Of a DNA stretch of 8,787 nucleotides, positions 1 through 5,835 are shown piece after piece. Origin of the DNA: JAOUEA01 sp035550775 (lineage in GTDB: Bacteria > Actinomycetota > UBA4738 > HRBIN12); NCBI GenBank assembly GCA_035550775.1, contig DASZOO010000251.1, positions 1 to 8,787 on the forward strand, given 5' to 3'. The notes under the pieces were generated by a model that was not told the origin of the DNA, did no database searches, and saw only the letters and a list, made by a program, of their open reading frames with translations. The translations under genes and the position numbers were made by a program. How positions within the stretch are numbered: position 1 is the first letter of the stretch; each line of letters opens with the position of its first letter.

Positions 1-304
1 GCCCGAGGGGGTGTCCGTGGTGGCCGGCTTCCACACGATCGGTGCGCACGCGCTCTCCGCTCTCGATCGCGACGTCGAGTCCGACGCCCTGCTGTGCTCC
101 GACGACGAAGACGCGAAGCGCCTGGTGGGCGAGCTGATCGACTCCGTGCCGGGCATGCGCTGGGTCGATGCCGGCCCGCTGTCGAACGCCCGCGTCACCG
201 AGCCGTTGACCGCGATGATCATCACGGTCAACCGCCGGTACAAGGTGCGCGACGGCGGGTTCCGCATCACGGGGCGCGACTCGTGGGGCGTTCCCGACTC
301 GTGA
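1..304 (+). CDS. npdG: NADPH-dependent F420 reductase, C-terminal part (5' end outside window)
   Basis: The enzyme transfers hydride between NADPH and the deazaflavin cofactor F420 in the cytosol, supplying reduced F420 to other enzymes. About 100 residues are visible, starting from the codon at position 2; the N-terminal Rossmann NADP-binding half lies before the window. The family C-terminal half is recognisable in order: VVAGFHTIGAHAL, a DALLCSDDEDAK stretch (family pattern D-V-L-x-C-x-D-D-x-x-A-K), the VDAGPLSNAR motif, then a helix ending ITVNRRYK and RITG. The GTG at 11 is an internal codon, not a start. The TGA stop at 302-304 overlaps the GTG start of the next gene, so the two are probably one transcript with coupled translation. 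Family assignment is from remembered motifs. Confidence is good because the whole C-terminal pattern fits, but only about half of the usual 210-230 residues can be seen. Confidence 0.85.
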   Translation, partial: PEGVSVVAGFHTIGAHALSALDRDVESDALLCSDDEDAKRLVGELIDSVPGMRWVDAGPLSNARVTEPLTAMIITVNRRYKVRDGGFRITGRDSWGVPDS

Positions 305-1182
305 GCTGCCCCGGCCGGCTGGTCGCGATCGACGACACCTCGCTGTGGGTGGTCGAGCGAGGGCCCGACGACGGGGTCCCGCTGCTCGCGCTGCACGGCG
401 GGCCGGGGCTCGACCACCATGAGTTCGCGGACTACCTCGACCCGCTCACCGAGCGCGGTGTCCAGCTCGTGCTCGTCGATCTGCGAGCGTGCGGGCGGTC
501 GGAGCGGCCGTCGCCGCAGACGTGGACGATCGAGCGCCATGCGCACGACGTGGTCATGCTCGCGCGGGCGATGCAGCTCGGCCGGTGGGCGGTGTTGGGG
601 CATTCCTACGGAGGGTTCGTCGCCCTGCAGCAGGCGGTCGATTTCCCCGGCATGGCCGCGGCCACGATCGTCAGCAGCGGCGTGCCGTCGATGCGTTTCC
701 TCGAGCAGGTCGATGAGCACCTGCGCACGTTCGATCCGCCCGAACTGCGCGAGCAGGTCATGGCGTCGTGGGCCCGGGAGCCCGAGGTGTCGACCGCCGA
801 GGAGTTCGAGGACCTGATGCGCGACCAGTGGCCGTTCCACTTCGCGTTCCCGTACGACTCGCGGATCGAGGAGTACCGGCTTCGGACCCGCGACACGGTC
901 TACGCCCCCGACGTGCTGCGGCACTTCGCCGTGGGAACGGCCGGGGCGATCGAGGTGGAGGATCGCCTCGAGGAAGTCTCGGCGCCGACCCTCGTGCTCG
1001 CCGGCAGGCACGACCGCACGTGTCCGCCCGAGGCCGCCGAGGCGATCGCGGCCGGCATCGACGACGCGCAGCTGCTGATCTTGGAGGCGAGCGGGCACAT
1101 GACGTTCGTCGAGGAGCCGGAGGTGTACATCGAAGCGGTGTCGCGGTTCCTGGGCTGGGACGGCCAGGCGCCCGAGGTCTAG
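301..1182 (+). CDS. Alpha/beta-fold hydrolase, proline iminopeptidase-like (peptidase S33 type)
   Basis: A 293-residue serine hydrolase, probably cytosolic because no signal peptide is visible. The oxyanion-hole motif HGGPG is at residues 32-36, a DLRACGRS strand typical of proline iminopeptidases is at 60-67, and the nucleophile elbow GHSYGG is at 100-105 with Ser102. The other triad residues are likely Asp238 (in GRHD) and His266 (in SGHMTF). A variable cap domain lies between about residues 130 and 215. I chose the GTG at 301 because it overlaps the preceding TGA as GTGA and because the fold begins directly after it. The in-frame ATG at 94 would add about 70 residues read out of frame from the F420 reductase gene. 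HGGPG and DxRxCGRS favour an aminopeptidase acting on N-terminal proline, but many relatives are esterases or amidases, so the substrate is not known. Confidence 0.85.
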   Translation: MSCPGRLVAIDDTSLWVVERGPDDGVPLLALHGGPGLDHHEFADYLDPLTERGVQLVLVDLRACGRSERPSPQTWTIERHAHDVVMLARAMQLGRWAVLGHSYGGFVALQQAVDFPGMAAATIVSSGVPSMRFLEQVDEHLRTFDPPELREQVMASWAREPEVSTAEEFEDLMRDQWPFHFAFPYDSRIEEYRLRTRDTVYAPDVLRHFAVGTAGAIEVEDRLEEVSAPTLVLAGRHDRTCPPEAAEAIAAGIDDAQLLILEASGHMTFVEEPEVYIEAVSRFLGWDGQAPEV

Positions 1183-2903
1183 TCGATCACCGCGAGCACC
1201 TGACCGGTCTCGACGACCTGGCCGGCGCGGATCGGGAGGTCGGTGACCTCGCCGTCGCGGGTGGCGGCGATGTGGTTCTCCATCTTCATCGCCTCGAGGA
1301 TGCAGATCACCTCACCCGCCCTGATGTCCTGGCCCTTCTCGACCAGCACCTTCACGATCGTGCCCTGCATCTCGGCGCGCACCTCGCCGTGCACGTGCTC
1401 CTGGTGCGCCGCGGCGTGCGCCTCGGGCGGCTTGGGCGCCACGTCGCGGCGCTCGTCGAACACGCGCACACCCACCCGGCGCCCGTCGACCTCCACCAGG
1501 AGGTCGGCCGGCCGGCCCTCCCGGACCGACGGGCCGGACGGCCCGAGCTCGCCCTGGGCGGGCAGGTGCGCCTCGGCGAGCGCCCGCTCGGCCCACGTGG
1601 TCGAGTGGTGTCCGGTTCGGAACTCCTTGGACTCCAGGATCCATCGGTGGGCGGGGATCGTGGTCGGCACGCCTTCCACGACGTATTCGTCGAGCGCGCG
1701 GAGCATGCGCCGGCGCGCCTGCTCGCGGTCGCTGCCCGCGACGACGAGCTTCGCGAACATCGAGTCGTAGTCGCCGGGCACCTCGCGCCCCTGACCGAAC
1801 CCGGCGTCGACCCGCACGAACGGGCCGGCGGGCTCGACGTAGCGCGAGATGCGGCCGGGCCCCGGCATGAAGTTGCGCCCCGGGTCCTCGGCGTTGATGC
1901 GGCACTCGATCGACGCGCCCCGCGGTTCGGGGGTGAGCCCCGCGATCGACTCGCCCATCGCGACGCCGATCTGCAGGGCCACGATGTCGAGGCCGGTGAC
2001 CATCTCGGTGACCGTGTGCTCGACCTGCAAGCGGGTGTTCATCTCCAGGAAGAAGAAGTCGCCGTCCTCGTCGACGATGCACTCGATCGTGCCGGCGTTG
2101 ACGTAGCCGGTCTCACGCGCGAGGGCGACCGCCGCGTCGGCGAAGCGCTCGCGCATCGCGTCGTCGATCGCGGTCGACGGCGTCTCCTCGATCAGCTTCT
2201 GGTAGCGGCGCTGCACCGTGCAGTCGCGCTCGCCGAGGAACACCACGTTGCCGTGCGTGTCGGCGACGATCTGGGCCTCGACGTGATGGCCCCGGTCGAC
2301 GTAGCGCTCGAGGAAGACCTCGGGGCGCCCGAAGTAGGACTGCGCCTCGCGGGCGCCGCGCTTGAGGGCCTCCTCGAGGTGGCCGGCGTCGCGCACGATG
2401 TGCATGCCCTTGCCGCCGCCACCGTACGACGCCTTCACGAGCAGCGGGAACCCGATGCGCTCGGCCTGCTTCCTCGCTTGCTTCGCGTCGACGGGCTCGG
2501 GTGTGCCGGGCACCATCGGCATGCCGCTCGCGTCGGCGACCAGCCGGGCGGCGGCCTTGTCGCCCATCGTCTCGATCGCCTGAGGGGAGGGCCCGATGAA
2601 CGTGAGCCCCGCCTCGCCGACCGCCTCGGCGAACGCGGCGCGCTCGGCGAGGAAGCCGTAACCGGGGTGGATCATCGTCGCGCGCGATCGCCTGGCCGCG
2701 TCGAGGACGGCCTCGATCGACAGGTACGAGGCCGAGGCCTGGGCGGGCCCGATGCGGAACGCCTGATCGGCCATCTCCACGTGCAGCGCGTCGCGGTCGA
2801 CGTCGGAGTAGACGGCCACGCTCGGGATGCCCATCTCGCGGCACGTGCGCATGATGCGCACGGCGATCTCCCCGCGATTGGCTATCAGCACCCTGGGTTT
2901 CAC
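1179..2903 (-). CDS. Acyl-CoA (acetyl/propionyl-CoA) carboxylase alpha subunit: biotin carboxylase plus biotin carrier domain
   Basis: The 574-residue protein carboxylates its own biotin using ATP and bicarbonate. A separate carboxyltransferase beta subunit, not in this window, would pass the carboxyl group to acetyl- or propionyl-CoA. The biotin carboxylase N-domain starts at once (RVLIANRGEIAVRI, 4-17). The ATP-grasp glycine loop YGGGGKGMH is at 160-168, ERDCTVQRRYQKLIEE at 225-240, EMNTRLQVEH at 287-296 with catalytic Arg291, and ECRINAED at 333-340. The biotin carrier domain has EAMKMEN at 537-543. Biotin attaches to Lys540, 34 residues from the C-terminus as expected. The start is GTG at 2903-2901, directly before the conserved domain, with no clear ribosome binding site. 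It is somewhat shorter than the 590-660 residues usual in actinobacteria, mainly in the linker at about 440-510. Acetyl versus propionyl specificity cannot be told from this chain. It is divergent from birA, whose product should biotinylate it. Confidence 0.93.
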   Translation of the reverse strand: MKPRVLIANRGEIAVRIMRTCREMGIPSVAVYSDVDRDALHVEMADQAFRIGPAQASASYLSIEAVLDAARRSRATMIHPGYGFLAERAAFAEAVGEAGLTFIGPSPQAIETMGDKAAARLVADASGMPMVPGTPEPVDAKQARKQAERIGFPLLVKASYGGGGKGMHIVRDAGHLEEALKRGAREAQSYFGRPEVFLERYVDRGHHVEAQIVADTHGNVVFLGERDCTVQRRYQKLIEETPSTAIDDAMRERFADAAVALARETGYVNAGTIECIVDEDGDFFFLEMNTRLQVEHTVTEMVTGLDIVALQIGVAMGESIAGLTPEPRGASIECRINAEDPGRNFMPGPGRISRYVEPAGPFVRVDAGFGQGREVPGDYDSMFAKLVVAGSDREQARRRMLRALDEYVVEGVPTTIPAHRWILESKEFRTGHHSTTWAERALAEAHLPAQGELGPSGPSVREGRPADLLVEVDGRRVGVRVFDERRDVAPKPPEAHAAAHQEHVHGEVRAEMQGTIVKVLVEKGQDIRAGEVICILEAMKMENHIAATRDGEVTDLPIRAGQVVETGQVLAVID

Positions 2904-2934
2904 GAGCGTCTCACTGGCCGGCCCACTGGCTCGC

Positions 2935-2940
2935 GATACT
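2935..2940 (+). promoter_or_regulatory. Possible -10 element of birA in the carboxylase/birA divergent gap
   Basis: The 50 bp between the two divergent start codons (2904-2953) must hold promoters for both genes unless they lie inside coding sequence. GATACT at 2935-2940 resembles the TATAAT consensus and ends 13 bases before the birA ATG, which would give a leader of about 5-8 bases. I see no convincing -35 at the expected distance, and no convincing -10 for the minus-strand carboxylase gene. There is no obvious inverted repeat for a biotin repressor, and this BirA lacks a DNA-binding domain. Confidence 0.35.
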
Positions 2941-2953
2941 CTCCGGACTCCCG

Positions 2954-3700
2954 ATGGGAGTCAATCAACTCGAACGCGCCCTGGTCCTCGCCGGACTCTC
3001 GGCGCCCGTGCACTGGCGGGAGGTTACCGGGTCGACGAACGAGCTCGCGGTCGCGCTCGCCCAGGCGGGGGCGCCGGAATGGACGCTCGTGGGGGCCGGC
3101 CACCAGACGGCCGGACGCGGTCGGCGCGGGCGGTCGTGGCAGGACCGTCCCGGCAGAGCCCTGATGACCTCGGTCGTGCTGCGGCCCTCGCTGCCCGCCG
3201 ATGCGCTCGGCCTGCTCACCCTGCTCGCGGGCGCGGCGTGGGCCGAGGCCGCGCGGGAGATCACGGGCCGCGAGGTCCGGTGTAAGTGGCCGAACGACCT
3301 CGTGACCGGCGAGGGGAAGGTCGGGGGCGTGCTCGCGGAGTCGTCGGTGGGCGGCGACGAGGTGCGATGGGTCGTGATCGGGTCGGGTGTCAACCTCGCC
3401 GCTCCGGAGGTCGAGGGCGCGGCCGGGCTCGGTGACGTCGACGAGGCGTCCCTGCTCGGTGGGTTCCTGTCGAGGTTCCGCTCGGCGTACGAGTCGGTCC
3501 CGAACGAGCTCGCATCCGAGGTCGTGGCGAGATGGTCGGCCGTCTCCTCGACCCTCGGGCGGATGGTCGCCGCCATCGCGACCGACGGCACGCGCCGAGA
3601 GGGGGAGGCCGTCGCGGTCGACCGGTCCGGCCGCCTCGTGATCGAGACGAGCGAGGGCAGGGTGATCGTGGCGTCCGACGAGGTCGAGCACCTGCGCTGA
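2954..3700 (+). CDS. birA: Biotin--[acetyl-CoA-carboxylase] ligase (short, non-repressor type)
   Basis: The enzyme activates biotin with ATP to biotinyl-AMP and attaches it to the lysine of biotin carrier domains, such as Lys540 of the divergent carboxylase. The 248-residue protein starts directly with the ligase domain, with no N-terminal helix-turn-helix, so it is a class I ligase that should not act as a repressor. The substrate motif TGSTNE is at 25-30, the biotinyl-AMP loop GRGRRGRSW at 54-62, KWPNDL at 111-116 with the active-site lysine Lys111, GKVGGVLAES at 121-130 and GSGVNL at 143-148. The C-terminal SH3-like domain is at about 200-248, ending EVEHLR. The start is ATG at 2954, just upstream of the first conserved segment. 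It is followed after 46 bp by the PH-domain gene, an arrangement I recall from mycobacteria, where birA also lies divergent to a carboxylase gene. Confidence 0.95.
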   Translation: MGVNQLERALVLAGLSAPVHWREVTGSTNELAVALAQAGAPEWTLVGAGHQTAGRGRRGRSWQDRPGRALMTSVVLRPSLPADALGLLTLLAGAAWAEAAREITGREVRCKWPNDLVTGEGKVGGVLAESSVGGDEVRWVVIGSGVNLAAPEVEGAAGLGDVDEASLLGGFLSRFRSAYESVPNELASEVVARWSAVSSTLGRMVAAIATDGTRREGEAVAVDRSGRLVIETSEGRVIVASDEVEHLR

Positions 3701-3711
3701 CCATCGGCTGA

Positions 3712-3740
3712 TTGCCGCCCCCGGCGGGCTTGGGTACCGT
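3712..3740 (+). promoter_or_regulatory. Predicted promoter of the PH-domain gene, likely giving a leaderless mRNA
   Basis: TTGCCG at 3712-3717 fits a -35 hexamer and TACCGT at 3735-3740 fits the actinobacterial -10 pattern TANNNT, separated by 17 bases. The -10 ends six bases before the ATG at 3747, so transcription would begin at or next to the A of the start codon. There is no Shine-Dalgarno sequence in the 46-bp gap, which agrees with a leaderless message. Read-through from birA is also possible. A short GC stem (3715-3719 with 3723-3727) overlaps the spacer. Confidence 0.5.
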
Positions 3741-3746
3741 TCGCGC

Positions 3747-4406
3747 ATGTTCCCTCGCAAGCTGCTGATCCCGGGCGAGGAGGTCGTGCTCGAGCTCCGG
3801 CCGCATCCGGTGGCGCTGGCCCTGCCGGCGATCGTGCTGGTCGTCGGCACGGCGGTGGCATCCTGGATCACGACGAAGGTCGACGGCGTCATGGTCTGGG
3901 TCGTGTGGGCGGCCTGGCTGGCGATGGTGCTCGGCTACGTGCTTCCGAAGTTCGTCGCGTGGTTCACCTCGATCTTCGTGGTCTCGAGCGACCGGGTGAT
4001 CAGCCGGGAAGGCTTCATCGCGAAGCGATCGATGGAGATCCCGCTCGAGCAGGTCAACGACGTGCGGTTCGAGCAGGGCATCTTCGACCGCATCGTCGGC
4101 GCGGGCACGCTGCTGATCCAGTCGGCGAGCACGGCCGGCACGAACTCGTTCGACCACATCCGCCACCCCGAGGACGTGCAGCGGACGATCTTCCATCAGG
4201 GGGAGCTGAACCAGCGTCGCGCGCTGCACCGTGGAGCGCCGCCCTCCGCCGCCGACGCGCCGACCCGCCCCGACGGACCCGCCTCGCCGCCCGCGTCTCC
4301 TTCGGTCACGACCGAGCTCGAGCGCCTGGCCGATCTCCACGCCCGGGGCGTGCTCAACGACGAGGAGTTCGAGGCCCAGAAGGCCCGCATCCTCGGTCAG
4401 GGCTGA
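3747..4406 (+). CDS. Membrane-anchored PH-domain (YdbS-like bPH) protein with C-terminal SHOCT motif
   Basis: A 219-residue protein of unknown function, predicted to sit in the cytoplasmic membrane. A short N-terminus carries LIPGEEVVLELRPHP (7-21), typical of the family. Two hydrophobic helices follow at about 22-42 and 48-68. A bacterial PH-like domain covers about 75-156, with VVSSDRVISREGFIAKR (78-94), the conserved IPLEQVNDVRFEQ (98-110) and GAGTLLIQSAS (118-128). A proline/alanine-rich linker (about 160-187) leads to a SHOCT-type helix pair at 188-216, including LADLHARGVLNDEEFEAQK, a short module often found at protein ends and thought to mediate oligomerisation. The gene follows birA, as I recall for the mycobacterial PH-domain neighbour of birA (Rv3278c), so the pairing may be an old actinobacterial one. 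It converges on the channel gene with only six bases between stops. Family and topology are well supported; the role is not known. Confidence 0.88.
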   Translation: MFPRKLLIPGEEVVLELRPHPVALALPAIVLVVGTAVASWITTKVDGVMVWVVWAAWLAMVLGYVLPKFVAWFTSIFVVSSDRVISREGFIAKRSMEIPLEQVNDVRFEQGIFDRIVGAGTLLIQSASTAGTNSFDHIRHPEDVQRTIFHQGELNQRRALHRGAPPSAADAPTRPDGPASPPASPSVTTELERLADLHARGVLNDEEFEAQKARILGQG

Positions 4407-4412
4407 CGCGGG

Positions 4413-5399
4413 TCAACGCTCGATCGACCCGTCGCCGAGCGCCGGGGCCTCCAGCACGAGCACGGTGTCACCCTCGCGGAGCAGCAGGTCGGAAGGCGGG
4501 TTCGTGAGCACGGCTCCATCGGCACGTCGCACCGCCAACACCGGTCCACCCGCGTCGGCCACCGTGCGACCGTCGAGCACGGAACCGTGCCCGACCGCTC
4601 GCTCCTCGACCGCGAGCGCCGGGCCCGCGTCCTCCTCGCCGAGCACGTCGACCAACTCGGGAACCATCGCCATCTTCGCCATGTGCTGGCCGCTCGTGAC
4701 GAACGGCGACACCACGCGGTTCGCCCCCGCCCGCTCGAGCCGCTCGGGGGAGCCGGGTTCGGATGCCCGCGCGACGATCTGCAGGTCGGGCCGGATCGAT
4801 CGTGCGATCAGGGTGATGTAGACGTTCGTGGCATCGGAGTCGACCGCGCACACGAGTGACCGCGCCCGGTCGACCCCCGCGCGCTTGAGCACCGCCTCGC
4901 TCGAGGGGTCGTCGAGCAGGAACGGCACCCCATCCTCCTCCATGCGTTCGCGCAGGTCTTCCTTCGGATCGACCACCACGAACGGCCGGCCGTTCGAGCG
5001 GAGCTCCCGAGCGACCGCGCGCCCGACGCGGCCGTAGGCGCAGATGATCGTGTGGTCTCGGAGCCGTTCGATGTCGCGGTCCATTCGTCTCCTCCTGCTG
5101 CGCACGCCGAGCTGGCTCTCGGCCACCATCTGGGCGATGAGCGCCACCGATACCAGGGCCAGGCCGACCCCCATCACGAGCAACACGATCGTGAACACCC
5201 GTCCGCCCGGATCGAGGGGCCGAACCTCCTTGAAGCCCACCGTCGTCAGGGTGATCACCGTCATGTAGACCGCATCGAGGAACGACCAATCCTCGAGCGT
5301 CCAGTAGCCGACGACCCCGAAGACGAACACGGCCACGAGCGCGGCGAACGTGGAGCGGATGCGCCGGGAGAGCTGCCGGTCCTCTCGCGAACCCTTCAC
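4413..5399 (-). CDS. Two-TM potassium channel subunit with cytoplasmic RCK (TrkA-N/TrkA-C) domains
   Basis: The 328-residue protein is predicted to form a tetrameric potassium-selective pore gated by cytosolic ligand-binding domains. TM1 is at about 16-34, the pore helix and filter at 40-58 and TM2 at about 68-92. A basic linker (RSRRRR, 100-105) leads to a Rossmann RCK_N domain at about 115-235, with AYGRVGR at 121-127 and the AVDSDATNVYITLIAR stretch at 185-200. An RCK_C domain follows at about 262-318 (LLLREGDTVLVLE). The filter reads TTVGFKEV at 52-59 instead of the canonical TVGYGD: the tyrosine is Phe56 and the second glycine is Lys57, both clear in the DNA. The first glycine of the Rossmann GxGxxG is Ala121. 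I take GTG at 5399 as start; there is no Shine-Dalgarno, and a TAGCCT hexamer lies six bases upstream. It converges on the PH-domain gene and is divergent from the VOC/cyclase pair. Confidence 0.9.
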   Translation of the reverse strand: MKGSREDRQLSRRIRSTFAALVAVFVFGVVGYWTLEDWSFLDAVYMTVITLTTVGFKEVRPLDPGGRVFTIVLLVMGVGLALVSVALIAQMVAESQLGVRSRRRRMDRDIERLRDHTIICAYGRVGRAVARELRSNGRPFVVVDPKEDLRERMEEDGVPFLLDDPSSEAVLKRAGVDRARSLVCAVDSDATNVYITLIARSIRPDLQIVARASEPGSPERLERAGANRVVSPFVTSGQHMAKMAMVPELVDVLGEEDAGPALAVEERAVGHGSVLDGRTVADAGGPVLAVRRADGAVLTNPPSDLLLREGDTVLVLEAPALGDGSIER

Positions 5400-5405
5400 G
5401 AGCGG

Positions 5406-5411
5406 AGGCTA
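5406..5411 (-). promoter_or_regulatory. Possible -10 of the potassium channel gene, leaderless arrangement
   Basis: On the minus strand TAGCCT (TANNNT) is preceded by GGG and ends exactly six bases before the GTG start at 5399. This is the same geometry as at the PH-domain gene, where GGGTACCGT ends six bases before ATG. No good -35 is visible 16-19 bases further upstream. The 88-bp gap 5400-5487 contains this element and the start-proximal promoter of the divergent VOC gene. Confidence 0.4.
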
Positions 5412-5450
5412 CCCCGCACGTCCCGAGCAGGGGCAGGCCATCGGACCGTG

Positions 5451-5480
5451 GTGACGGGGGTACCGAGGCCGTGCGACCAT
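5451..5480 (+). promoter_or_regulatory. Possible promoter of the VOC/cyclase two-gene unit
   Basis: GTGACG at 5451-5456 resembles a TTGACA -35, and GACCAT at 5475-5480 is a weak -10 after 18 bases. GACCAT ends seven bases before the ATG at 5488, again compatible with a leaderless transcript. An alternative -10, TACCGA at 5461-5466, sits in the 8-mer GGGTACCG (5458-5465), which also occurs upstream of the PH-domain gene (3732-3739). There is no Shine-Dalgarno sequence before the ATG. The choice between the two hexamers cannot be made from sequence alone. Confidence 0.3.
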
Positions 5481-5487
5481 CGCGGCG

Positions 5488-5835
5488 ATGATCGGTGAGA
5501 TCGACCACGTCTACTACTGGGTGCGCGACATGGACGCCGCGGTCACGTTCTACCGCGACGTGCTGGGGCTGGCGCTCGTGCGACGCGACGGCGACGAGTG
5601 GGCGGAGTTCGAGGCCGGGCCCGTTCGACTCGCCTTGCACGGCAGCGCGGAGCAGACCTCCGGCGGCGGCACCGTGGTCTTCCGCGTGCACGATCTCGAC
5701 GAGGCTCGGATCGTGCTGCGCGGCCGCGGAGGCGTGCTCGACGAGCAGGTCGGGGAGGTCGAGGGATTCGCGCGGTTCGCGACCGTGCGCGACCCCGATG
5801 GGAACCCGGTGCAGCTGATCGAGTACCTGGCATGA
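5488..5835 (+). CDS. Small VOC-superfamily (glyoxalase/bleomycin-resistance fold) protein
   Basis: A 115-residue single-module VOC protein made of two beta-alpha-beta-beta-beta repeats. The first repeat starts EIDHVYYWVRDMDAAVTFYR (4-23) and DVLGLALVRR (24-33); the second starts TVVFRVHDLDEARIVL (62-77) and ends VRDPDGNPVQLIEYL (100-114), a hallmark of the superfamily. Possible metal ligands are His7, His51 and Glu112. The place where glyoxalase-type enzymes usually have a histidine at the start of the second repeat appears to be Thr62, so the usual metal site may be incomplete. Members are dioxygenases, isomerases, lyases, drug-binding proteins or non-catalytic ligand binders; nothing here decides between these. 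The stop codon overlaps the ATG of the cyclase/ATPase gene (ATGA, 5832-5835), so the two are probably co-translated. This raises the possibility that the VOC protein serves that regulator, which is inference only. Confidence 0.85.
   Translation: MIGEIDHVYYWVRDMDAAVTFYRDVLGLALVRRDGDEWAEFEAGPVRLALHGSAEQTSGGGTVVFRVHDLDEARIVLRGRGGVLDEQVGEVEGFARFATVRDPDGNPVQLIEYLA

Noticed and set aside
94..300. Upstream ATG extension of the hydrolase.
   Set aside because: The extension lies wholly inside the F420 reductase gene in another frame and reads as Arg-rich shadow sequence; the GTG at 301 fits the domain start and the overlap.
2904..2953. BirA-type operator in the divergent gap.
   Set aside because: No inverted repeat is visible and the ligase has no helix-turn-helix domain, so autoregulation by BirA is unsupported.
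768..3164. A 798-codon plus-strand open frame running across the hydrolase end, antisense to the carboxylase and into birA.
   Set aside because: It is in a different frame from the hydrolase and birA genes it overlaps and antisense to the carboxylase, all of which match known families. Its composition is low-complexity Arg/Ala/Gly/His/Asp, as expected for an antisense shadow in GC-rich DNA.
3715..3727. Hairpin CCGCC-CCC-GGCGG after birA as a possible terminator.
   Set aside because: The stem is only five base pairs, no T-run follows, and it overlaps the predicted promoter spacer of the next gene.
2900..4340. Minus-strand open frames of about 300 codons opposite birA and the PH-domain gene.
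   Set aside because: They are rich in Arg, Pro and Ser with no recognisable domain, and lie opposite well-supported genes.
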